37,819 nucleotides of DNA from Pseudomonadales bacterium. GTDB lineage: Bacteria > Pseudomonadota > Gammaproteobacteria > Pseudomonadales > Azotimanducaceae. A program made the translations under genes and the position numbers. The stretch covers positions 1 to 37,819 of the forward strand of contig JAJDTI010000104.1 in the NCBI GenBank assembly GCA_022827245.1, given 5' to 3'. Positions 7,482-14,626 of the stretch are shown piece by piece (within the stretch, counting starts at the first letter, position 1; each line of letters begins with the position of its first letter). The notes below the pieces were generated by a model. It saw only the letters and a program-made list of their open reading frames with translations. It was not told the origin of the DNA and made no database searches.

Positions 7482-8675
7482 CTAGGAAAGCACGCGGTCC
7501 AGATCCGCGCACAGGTCCTCCGCATCCTCGAGCCCCACCGACAGCCGGAAGACGCCGTCCCCGGCGAACTCCCGGTAGCGCGCCAGTGGCTCGCCCTCGA
7601 GCTGGAACGACGACTCCATCAGGGCAGCCGTGTCGATCCAGTAGACGAGGCTGCGGTGATGACCGAGGGAGACGGCGTAGTGGATGACTTCCAGTTCCCC
7701 GGCCATGCGGCGCGCGAGGGCGGCGCCGTCGGCGCGCACCTGGAAGGACAGCGTCCCGGAGCAGTTGGCCATCTGCTTCGCCGCGAGCACGCGCTGGGGG
7801 TGCGACGCGAGCCCGGGATAGTTGACGCGGCCGACGGCCGGATGATCTTCGAGGAACTCCGCCACGCGTCGGGCGCCTTCCTCGTGGGCGCGCATCCGGA
7901 TGGGCAGCGTGGCGGCTCCCCGCGCAATCAGCCACGCGTTGAAGGGGCTCAGCACGCCGCCGAAATGGACGAGGGCGTGTGTCCGCAGAGGCTCGATACG
8001 CTCCTGGCTGCCGAGCACGGCTCCCCCGAGCGCGTCGCCGTGGCCGCCGATGTACTTGGTCAGCGAGTGCACGACCAGGTCGGCGCCGAGTTCCAGCGGC
8101 CGCGTCGCGACAGGCGTTGCGAAGGTCGAGTCGACCACGAGAGGGACGTTCCTGGCGCTGGCGATCTCGGCGACCCCGGCGATGTCCGTCAGGCGCAGGA
8201 TCGGGTTCGCGGGCGTCTCGATCCAGAGCATCCGGGTTTCGGGCCGCATCGCCGCCTCCACCGCGTCGAGGTCGCTCGTGTCCACCGTGGTCGTCTCGAC
8301 CCCGTATTCCGGCAGCGTCTTGCGGGCGAGCTCCGCGGTCCCCGCGTAGTTGACGTCGCTCATCACCAGGTGATCGCCGGCCTTGAGACCCGCCAGCAGT
8401 ACCGCCGAGGTCGCCGCCATGCCCGAACCCAGGGCGACGCAGTCCTCCGCGCCCTCGAGCGCCGCGAGCTTGTCCTCCAGCATCCTGACGGTCGGGTTGC
8501 CCCAGCGCGTGTAGATGTACGGCAACTCGCCCTCGAAGGCGTTGATGGAGAAGCCGGCGGGCTCCTCCATGGCGAAGGTGGTCGACATGACGAGGTTCGG
8601 GGCCGAGGCGCCGGTGACGGGATCGGCGCCCTCCCCCGCATGGACTGCGAGCGTGTTCGGTCCTCTGTCGCGCAT
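7482..8675 (-). CDS. Trans-sulfuration PLP enzyme (cystathionine gamma-synthase / methionine gamma-lyase family)
   Basis: A 397-residue fold-type I PLP enzyme of the Cys/Met metabolism family. The PLP lysine is Lys207 in HSLTKYIGGHGD; Tyr55 and Arg57 in YIYTRWGNPT reach the phosphate of the neighbouring subunit, Tyr110 stacks on the ring and Asp182 (VVDSTFATP) holds the ring nitrogen. The family makes or breaks C-S bonds in methionine and cysteine metabolism. The C-terminal segment SLGHHRSLVYWID differs from the THASM-type motif of classic MetB and MetC, so the exact reaction (synthase, sulfhydrylase or lyase) is open. The ATG at 8675 has GAAGGGG six bases upstream; an upstream start at 8708 is possible. 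It stands alone, divergent from the cytochrome gene. Confidence 0.9.
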   Translation of the reverse strand: MRDRGPNTLAVHAGEGADPVTGASAPNLVMSTTFAMEEPAGFSINAFEGELPYIYTRWGNPTVRMLEDKLAALEGAEDCVALGSGMAATSAVLLAGLKAGDHLVMSDVNYAGTAELARKTLPEYGVETTTVDTSDLDAVEAAMRPETRMLWIETPANPILRLTDIAGVAEIASARNVPLVVDSTFATPVATRPLELGADLVVHSLTKYIGGHGDALGGAVLGSQERIEPLRTHALVHFGGVLSPFNAWLIARGAATLPIRMRAHEEGARRVAEFLEDHPAVGRVNYPGLASHPQRVLAAKQMANCSGTLSFQVRADGAALARRMAGELEVIHYAVSLGHHRSLVYWIDTAALMESSFQLEGEPLARYREFAGDGVFRLSVGLEDAEDLCADLDRVLS

Positions 8676-8776
8676 TCCGGGCCCCTTCGATGTGTGCGGC
8701 GCCATCATAAGCGGCGTTGACGGCCTGCGGCGCCGCGTACACCATCGCGACCGACTTCGCTCGCGTGACGATGTCC

Positions 8777-9208
8777 ATGCCTCGCCGCCACAACCTGGAC
8801 CGCCGAGTGCTCGCGTTCTGCCTCGCCCTGTCGGCCGCGGCCGTGGCTGCTGACGGCACGCGGTCCGTGAGGGACGGCGTCTTCACCGAAGCGCAGGCCG
8901 AGCGCGGGGAAGCGCTCTACGGCACGCACTGCGTCGAGTGTCACGGAGAAGACCTGCGCGGGGCGCACATGACCCCGTCGATGGTCGGCATCGGTTTCGC
9001 CTTCCGCTGGCGCGACCGCGATCTCTACGACTTCTACGAGGGCATGCGGACGACGATGCCGCAGAGCGCGCCCGGCGGCCTGAGCGCGGACGTGTACGCC
9101 GACGTCGTCGCCTTCATTCTTGCCAAGAACGGTTATCCGGCGGGAGACGTGGAACTCTCCTCCGAACCCGCGGAGCTGCGCGGGATCGTGATCGAGGCCG
9201 AGTTCTGA
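8777..9208 (+). CDS. Periplasmic c-type cytochrome (single haem)
   Basis: The 143-residue protein has a signal peptide (basic MPRRHNLDRR, then a hydrophobic stretch to about AVAA), one haem-binding motif Cys52-Val-Glu-Cys55-His56, and Met94 in TTMPQSAPGG as the likely sixth ligand. It is a small class I cytochrome of the kind that takes electrons from periplasmic quinoproteins. A start at 8771 adds two residues and cannot be separated. A PQQ dehydrogenase lacking its own haem domain is encoded about 2 kb away, so a functional pairing is possible but not shown by operon structure. The first 95 bp upstream are shared with the divergent PLP-enzyme gene. Confidence 0.88.
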   Translation: MPRRHNLDRRVLAFCLALSAAAVAADGTRSVRDGVFTEAQAERGEALYGTHCVECHGEDLRGAHMTPSMVGIGFAFRWRDRDLYDFYEGMRTTMPQSAPGGLSADVYADVVAFILAKNGYPAGDVELSSEPAELRGIVIEAEF

Positions 9209-9273
9209 CCTGCCGGGTGCCGCCGGCTTCGGTGCCGATCATGATACCGCCGCCGACCCGCGCAGTTGCAGAA

Positions 9274-9732
9274 TCAGTTGGACGAACGCGGTCTCGGCCT
9301 GGGGAAACCGCTCGTCAGTCCGTCGATGTGTTCGTTCAGATCAGCAGGAATCTCCTGCCAAAGCGGATCCAGCACGAACCTGACTCCTTCGCGGCGGGCT
9401 AACTTGGCGGCGGGCACGAAATCAGCATCGCCGGACACCAGAATGATCGTGTCAGCTTGACCCTTGAGCGCAAGCGACGCGATGTCCAGACCGATCCGCA
9501 TGTCGACACCCTTTTGTCGCAGGGCGGGCACGAAGTCGTCGTCGGTCAGATTCTGCACCGCAAGACTCCCGCCGAGGAGATCTTTCTGGGGCGTCGATTT
9601 CAGAATCCATGACCGCCCGACGTCCTTTCGAACTTCGCCAAGGCGGACCGCGACGTTCCTCGAGCTGCGCAGGACATCGAACAGCCGCTCGCGGAATTGC
9701 GCCTCGTCCGTTTTGGCGTAGTCAATAGTTGT
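9274..9732 (-). pseudogene. NYN-domain (LabA/DUF88-type) nuclease gene lacking its 5' end
   Basis: A continuous frame of 152 codons reads DYAKTDEAQFRERLF..., VAVRLGEVRKDVG, LTDDDFVPALRQKGVDMRIG, ILVSGDADFVPAAKLARREG, then DLNEHIDGLTS. This is the central and C-terminal part of NYN proteins, PIN-like putative RNases; the VSGDADF motif carries conserved catalytic aspartates. The N-terminal 50-70 residues with the first catalytic Asp (usually VYIDGANL-like) are missing: a TAG at 9733-9735 closes the frame upstream, and I find no matching segment in the next 300 bp. A GTG at 9558 could start a 94-residue fragment. The gene is probably dead. Confidence 0.7.
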
Positions 9733-10027
9733 CTAAGACGTCGTAGTCGCCCCCGGGATCGGCCTCGCTTCGAGATCGCCGCCCCCGCATTCAGGGGGGA
9801 AGCGAAACGTACTGCCGAGGGGCGAATGAACGACACTCTATTGGCCTGCTCCGTAGCCGTCAACCGCTCTCTCCGGCGCTGTCCCCGGCGCTTCTTTCCG
9901 GCGGTGACGCTCTCTCCGGCGAGCGACGCGGCGTTCGTCGCCAGCGTGACTCGACGCTTGATGTCGCTATCGAAACCAAGTCCTGAACTGCGGTCACTCG
10001 GGCAGCGACCATCGTGCGATTCCCGAA
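9733..10027. other. Gene-poor stretch between the NYN remnant and the serine hydrolase
   Basis: No supported gene is seen on either strand. The stretch holds short repeats of the type tctccggcg (around 9870-9920) but no promoter, terminator or RNA I can defend. It probably contains the decayed 5' part of the NYN gene. Confidence 0.4.
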
Positions 10028-11095
10028 TCAGGATGCCGGCCCCAACCCGCCCAGTTCCCGAGCCAGCTTGAAGAACGCCGCCTCGGTCAGCCGCATCGCG
10101 CCGTCATTGGTCGCGAACGCCAACACGGTGTTCCTGGCGGGCAAGAGCATGAGCAGCGCGTACCACAGGGTGTTGCTGCCGTTGTGCCAGAGCACGGGAC
10201 CACCCGCCCAGTCGCGGTCGACACGCACCCATCCGCGCGCGTAATCGCCGAGATTCCGGGCGTGCAGCCGCGCCCACGCCGCGCCCGGCAGCAAGGACGG
10301 GGACGCGGCGGACTCCCCCGCCAGGTGGGCCGCGCCGAACCGCGCCAGGTCACCAACCGTCATGTGCACGGCGCCCGCGGGGCCCATGACCGGCGAGTTG
10401 TCCGCACGCCCCTTGAACGGGTCCACCGGCCTTCGAAACCGGCGGAACACGACGGCATGTCCGACCGGCTCCCGGTCGGGCGCCTCGCCCTGCGGCGGAC
10501 CGAAACCCGCGCTCGCAAGCGTCAGCGGTTCGAACACCCGCTCCTGCAGCAGGGTCTCGTAGGGCTTCCCGGCCACCGTCTCGGCAATGTGGCCGGCGAT
10601 GGTGTAGCCGACGTTGGAGTACGCGAAACGCTCCCCGCAGGGGGATCCGGGCTCCGTGGCGAGTGCGTCCGCGATGAAGCGGCGCCGCGCCGCCACCAGT
10701 TCCCCGGCGGTGTCGGGCCACACTCCCTGCACCTTGAAAGGGAAGTTGGCACGGGCGCCCGCCGTGTGGGTCAGGAGGTGATGCAGCGTACAGCCGTCCC
10801 AGCCGCCCGCCATCCGAACGTCCGGCAGCAACGCCGGCAACAGGTCATCCCGGGACAGCAGTCCGTCGTCCTCGAGCACGGCCAGCAGCGTGGCCGTCAT
10901 CAACTTCGTGATCGAACCGACGTGCCAGCGGTCGTCCACGGTCACCGGGATGCCGGAACCGCGCCGCCGTTCGCCGCTGGCGGCCACCCCCGCAAGGTGT
11001 CCGCCGGTCACGACGGCGACCGTCACCGCCGTAAGCCGGGTCTCGCCCCGCAACCGCGCCACGCGGGCCTCGAGACTCGACTGGAACGCGGTCAC
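10028..11095 (-). CDS. Serine hydrolase, class C beta-lactamase / penicillin-binding-protein fold
   Basis: The 355-residue protein carries the three motifs of the fold: Ser61-Ile-Thr-Lys64 (nucleophile and general base), Tyr159-Ser-Asn161 in FAYSNVGYT, and His304-Asn-Gly306 in LWHNGSNTLWY in place of the KTG motif, as in esterase-like members. Such proteins act as esterases, D-amino peptidases or carboxypeptidases; the substrate cannot be told. No signal peptide is visible, which is unusual, so the enzyme may be cytoplasmic or the start misplaced. It is the last gene of a four-gene operon: its GTG start overlaps the PQQ dehydrogenase stop by four bases (GTGA). Confidence 0.88.
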   Translation of the reverse strand: MTAFQSSLEARVARLRGETRLTAVTVAVVTGGHLAGVAASGERRRGSGIPVTVDDRWHVGSITKLMTATLLAVLEDDGLLSRDDLLPALLPDVRMAGGWDGCTLHHLLTHTAGARANFPFKVQGVWPDTAGELVAARRRFIADALATEPGSPCGERFAYSNVGYTIAGHIAETVAGKPYETLLQERVFEPLTLASAGFGPPQGEAPDREPVGHAVVFRRFRRPVDPFKGRADNSPVMGPAGAVHMTVGDLARFGAAHLAGESAASPSLLPGAAWARLHARNLGDYARGWVRVDRDWAGGPVLWHNGSNTLWYALLMLLPARNTVLAFATNDGAMRLTEAAFFKLARELGGLGPAS

Positions 11096-12897
11096 TCCGG
11101 CAACGCGAACACGAACAGGTTGTTCCCCGCGCTCGGCCGCAGTTCGCGCGTCATGCGCAACAGCAGGCTCGAGATGCCCGAGTGGCCGGTACTGACGGCG
11201 ACATACTGGCGACCGTCGACCGCGTAGGAGATCGGGAATCCGGTGACCGGCGACCCAAGGTTGATCTCCCAGAGGACTTCACCGGTGCGTTGGTCGAACG
11301 CCTTGAACCGGCCGTTCAGGTCGCCGCCGAACACGAGCCCGCCGCCCGTCGTCACCAGCGACATGGTGGACGCGCGCTGCTCGTGCACCCAGAGGATCCG
11401 GCCGGTCTCCGCCGAAACCGCGTACACCGCCCCCTGCGCTTCCTTCCCCGGCGCGAGCACGTAGTCGACGGCAAGCCCGTAGAGCGCCAGGGAGGCGTCC
11501 GGCGAGTCCGTGGCCATCGTCGGCATGCACACGTTGCGCATCGGGACGTACATCGCGTTCGTCAACGGGCTGTAGGCGCCCGCCTCCCAGTCGCGGCCGC
11601 CGATCGTGCTCGGGCAGATGAAGTGCATCTGCCCCATCTCCGTGAAGACGAAGTCCTCGTTCTCGGACACGGCGCCCGTCGCGCCGTCGATGTCGAAGAC
11701 GACGTTCTGCGAGATCGTCGGGGTGGCCCAGAGGAACTCGCCCGTCGCCCGGTCCAGCGTGTAGACGATCCCGGTCTTGCCCGGTATGCCGGTCATGACC
11801 TTGCGCTTCTCGCCCGGGACCAGGTCGGGATTGAGCCAGCGGACCGCGTCCGGGTCCGGGGCGACCACGGTGTCGACCAGCAGCCGCTCGAATGGATGGT
11901 CGAGGTCCCAGTGGTCGCGCATGTGCTGGTAGTACCAGCGGATCTCGCCGGTGTCGCCGTCCAGCGCGAGCGTCGAGTTGTGGTACAGGTAGTCCTTGTC
12001 GATGCCGTCAAGCATGAACTTCGGCGCCGGCGCCGTGACGGAAGTTCCGGCCAGCACCAGGTTCAGCTCCGGGTCGTAGCTCGGCGGCATCCAGGAGCCG
12101 ACGTGCACGCGCTCCTCGAAGGGGACGTCGCCCCACGTCTCGTCCCCCGGCTCGCCGGGCGCCGGGACCGTGCGCCGGCGCCAGACCTCGGCGCCGGTCA
12201 ACGCGTCGTGGGCCGTGATCACGCACGCATCCGGGCCGGCCTCCGGCGCGCAGCTCCGCCCCGACACCGCCTTCCCCCGCGCGATGATCGGGCCGGCCCC
12301 CTGGATGATGTAGTCCCCGTTCCCGTGTTCCAGGATAGGCGTCTCCCAGACGGGTCGCCCCGTCCTCGCGTCGAGGGCGAAGACGTGCGCATCGGAGCTC
12401 GTGTCGATGATGAGGTTTCCGTAGATCGCGACGTTGCGGTTGTTGCTCCCGAGCGGCCAGTAGACCGAGTTCCGTATCTCCGGCGCGACCGGGCGGACGT
12501 GCTCCCAGAGGAGGTCTCCCGTGACCGCGTCCATGGCCTGCATCACGTCGGCCGGATTCGGCATGTAGAGCACGCCGTCATAGACAAGGGGCGTTCCGGA
12601 CTGGCTGCCTTCCCGCAAGGCCCTTGTCCAGACCATACGCAGCGACGCGACGTTGTCGCGCGTGATCTGCTCCAGCGGGCTGTAGCCGTGGCCGTTCGTC
12701 GTGCGCCGCCAGCTCAGCCAATCCGCGGGATCCGGGTTCTCCAGAACGGCGTCGGACACGGGCACGAAAGCCGGGGCATCGCCGTCGGCCGCCGTCTCGC
12801 CAGCCGACGCGAACCCGGCGAGAGCCACCGCGACCGCGACAGGGCAGACCCCTCGTATCGCCACCCCGATTCTTCGGAGCCCACCTCGCAGGTTCAT
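11092..12897 (-). CDS. Periplasmic PQQ-dependent dehydrogenase (quinoprotein alcohol dehydrogenase family)
   Basis: 601 residues. A signal peptide (MNLRGGLRRIG, hydrophobic core, cleavage near ASA-GE) leads into an eight-bladed propeller with the standard opening DWLSWRRTTNGHGYSPLEQI, repeated ALDA/TG-W blade motifs (AMDAVTGDLLWEH, ALDARTGRPVWE, LDGDTGEIRWYYQ, LDRATGEFLWAT), RDHWDLDHPFE and GGRDWEAGAYSP. PQQ enzymes oxidise alcohols or aldehydes in the periplasm and pass electrons to cytochrome c. The adjacent Cys-Cys pair of methanol and ethanol dehydrogenases is absent, and there is no fused cytochrome domain. The ATG (GGGAGGG six bases upstream) overlaps the stop of the HAD gene by four bases (ATGA), placing it third in the operon. 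Confidence 0.92.
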   Translation of the reverse strand: MNLRGGLRRIGVAIRGVCPVAVAVALAGFASAGETAADGDAPAFVPVSDAVLENPDPADWLSWRRTTNGHGYSPLEQITRDNVASLRMVWTRALREGSQSGTPLVYDGVLYMPNPADVMQAMDAVTGDLLWEHVRPVAPEIRNSVYWPLGSNNRNVAIYGNLIIDTSSDAHVFALDARTGRPVWETPILEHGNGDYIIQGAGPIIARGKAVSGRSCAPEAGPDACVITAHDALTGAEVWRRRTVPAPGEPGDETWGDVPFEERVHVGSWMPPSYDPELNLVLAGTSVTAPAPKFMLDGIDKDYLYHNSTLALDGDTGEIRWYYQHMRDHWDLDHPFERLLVDTVVAPDPDAVRWLNPDLVPGEKRKVMTGIPGKTGIVYTLDRATGEFLWATPTISQNVVFDIDGATGAVSENEDFVFTEMGQMHFICPSTIGGRDWEAGAYSPLTNAMYVPMRNVCMPTMATDSPDASLALYGLAVDYVLAPGKEAQGAVYAVSAETGRILWVHEQRASTMSLVTTGGGLVFGGDLNGRFKAFDQRTGEVLWEINLGSPVTGFPISYAVDGRQYVAVSTGHSGISSLLLRMTRELRPSAGNNLFVFALPE

Positions 12898-13694
12898 AGA
12901 CGACCCTCCCGCAGCAGCCGCTCCACTGCCCGCGCCACTCCACCCTCGGTGTTCGGGCTGCTGACGAAGGTCGCAGCCCGTCTGGTCGCTTCGTCCGCCT
13001 GCCCCATCGCCACGGATGCGCCGGCGGCGTTGAACATCTCGATGTCGTTCTCGGCGTCGCCGAAGGCCACGACCTGTTCCGCGCCAATGCCCATATGGCG
13101 GCACGCGGCCCGGAGCGCGTGACCCTTGCTGGCGTTGGCCCCGGTCGCGGTCAGGATGATCTTGCCGTTCGGGCCGATCGAGTCCGCGATGTGCACGGCG
13201 CCGGCGTACTTCGGCGCCAGTTCGCAGCGGATCCTGGCGACCACCGCGCTGCCCTGGATGGCCGCTACCCGCGGCAACGACGGCTCCGCTCCGGTCAGCG
13301 CCGGCGTCCACTCGAGGTCCGGCAGGTTCAGGGCTCCCGGCCCGCCGTCGAGCTTGACCAGGGAACGGTCGGAGAACGTCACCGTCGCGATGCAGCGGTT
13401 GGCGTCGCACAAAGCAAAAAGCTCCTCCGTGAAGTCCGCCGGCAGGCGCTCGTCGAACACGTCCTTCCCGAGGGCCGGGTCGTAGACCTGGGCGCCGGAG
13501 CATGCGATCACGGGGTCCGCGACGCCGATCTCCTCCGCGATCCCGAGCGCCATCTGCCGCCAGCGCGCCGTGGCGATCAGGATCCGGTAGCCGGCGTCAC
13601 GGGCTTCCCGGAGCGCGCGAACGTTCTCCGCCGGGAGTTCCTCGCCGACCAGCAGCGTCCCATCGAGGTCGAGCGCGAGTGCGCGATAGGCCAT
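12894..13694 (-). CDS. HAD-superfamily phosphatase, Cof/type IIB
   Basis: A 266-residue protein with all HAD motifs: the nucleophile loop Asp9-Leu-Asp11-Gly-Thr, LIATARWRQM (motif II), the lysine in NASKGHALRAA (motif III) and VAFGDAENDIEMF (motif IV). The cap between motifs II and III is of the Cof type, which acts on sugar phosphates and phosphorylated cofactors such as flavin or PLP derivatives. The start overlaps the LLM oxidoreductase stop by one base (TGATG) and the stop overlaps the PQQ dehydrogenase start by four. Its place between a flavoenzyme and a quinoprotein suggests a role in the same pathway, but the substrate is unknown. Confidence 0.9.
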   Translation of the reverse strand: MAYRALALDLDGTLLVGEELPAENVRALREARDAGYRILIATARWRQMALGIAEEIGVADPVIACSGAQVYDPALGKDVFDERLPADFTEELFALCDANRCIATVTFSDRSLVKLDGGPGALNLPDLEWTPALTGAEPSLPRVAAIQGSAVVARIRCELAPKYAGAVHIADSIGPNGKIILTATGANASKGHALRAACRHMGIGAEQVVAFGDAENDIEMFNAAGASVAMGQADEATRRAATFVSSPNTEGGVARAVERLLREGRL

Positions 13695-14554
13695 CAGGCG
13701 ACCTTGGCGATCACTTCCTCGCCGAAACGCGGCAACGCGCTCGCCGGATCGCCGGCCAACGCGAACAGGGGCACCACGAGCCGGTGCGCTCCGATCTCCT
13801 CGAAGGCGCGCACCGCGTCCGTGCCGCCCTGGCCGGTCCACATGCACGTGATCTCGATTTCCGCGGGATCCCGGCCGACATCGGCGCAGGCGTCCTTCAG
13901 CGGCGCCAGCAGGCCGGCGATCTCGTTCACGTTCGTCCCGGGGACGTACCAGCCGTTGCCGTGCCGGGCGATGCGTTCGTAGATCTTGCCCTTGGAGCCG
14001 CCGATGATCACCGGCAGGGGGTCCTGCACGGGTACGGGATAGCTCTTGAAGCCGGACCACGCGATGAAGTCGCTCTGATGCTCCACCACCTCGCCCGACC
14101 ACACCTTGCGCATCGCGGCAACGTAGTCGTCGAAACGCGCCCCGCGCCGCTCGAACGGGACGCCCATGGCGTCGAACTCCTCGCGCAGCCAGCCGATGCC
14201 GAGCCCGAGCAGCAGCCGCCCTCCGGAGAGGGCGTCCAGGCTAGCCGCCTGTTTCGCAAGAAACAGGGGATTGGCCTGCGACAGGATGTTCACCCCCGTG
14301 CCGAGCCGAATGGTCTTCGTACCGGCGGCCACGGCCGTCAGCGCGATCAGCGGATCGACGAACGGGGTCTCCGGCGCGGCGCCCATCTTGCCGGAAGCGT
14401 CGTAGGGGTACTTCGACTCGTACTCGAGGGGGACCACGACATGCTCGAAGGTCCACACGGATTCGAAACCCGAACTCTCCGCGAGCTGGGCGAGCCCGAC
14501 GACCTCCTCGGCGGTGCTGACGCCGAGGTTCACGGGGATCATTCCTATTTTCAT
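13694..14554 (-). CDS. LLM-class flavin-dependent oxidoreductase (luciferase-like, F420/FMN type)
   Basis: A 286-residue TIM-barrel protein of the bacterial luciferase-like family: MKIGMIPVNLGVSTAEE, SSGFESVWTFEHVVVP, IRLGTGVNILSQANPLFLAKQ, GRLLLGLGIGWLREEFDAMG, PLPVIIGG. Members use FMNH2 or coenzyme F420 to oxidise or reduce organic substrates; the segment RLLLGLGIGWLREEF is typical of those annotated F420-dependent, but whether this organism makes F420 is not visible. The ATG at 14554 is chosen; the longer frame would need a TTG. It is the first gene of the operon that continues with HAD, PQQ dehydrogenase and serine hydrolase. Confidence 0.92.
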   Translation of the reverse strand: MKIGMIPVNLGVSTAEEVVGLAQLAESSGFESVWTFEHVVVPLEYESKYPYDASGKMGAAPETPFVDPLIALTAVAAGTKTIRLGTGVNILSQANPLFLAKQAASLDALSGGRLLLGLGIGWLREEFDAMGVPFERRGARFDDYVAAMRKVWSGEVVEHQSDFIAWSGFKSYPVPVQDPLPVIIGGSKGKIYERIARHGNGWYVPGTNVNEIAGLLAPLKDACADVGRDPAEIEITCMWTGQGGTDAVRAFEEIGAHRLVVPLFALAGDPASALPRFGEEVIAKVA

Positions 14555-14602
14555 GATGTGGTCCAGACGATGTGGCAAAGCCCGGCATTATGGCGGAAAC
14601 GA

Positions 14603-14625
14603 CGCCCGGGATGCTTCGCCGGGCG
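14603..14625. promoter_or_regulatory. Inverted repeat between the LLM operon and the binding-protein gene
   Basis: CGCCCGG (14603-14609) and CCGGGCG (14619-14625) form perfect 7-bp arms around 9 bp in the gap between divergent genes. A TATGAT sequence (14630-14635) follows and could be a plus-strand -10 box. An operator or leader hairpin are both possible; the high G+C content makes chance occurrence fairly likely. Confidence 0.3.
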
Positions 14626-14626
14626 G

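Noticed and set aside
13502..14626. A long N-terminal extension of the peptide-binding protein
   Set aside because: The extension overlaps the LLM and HAD genes on the other strand and has no similarity; the signal peptide shows where the protein really begins.
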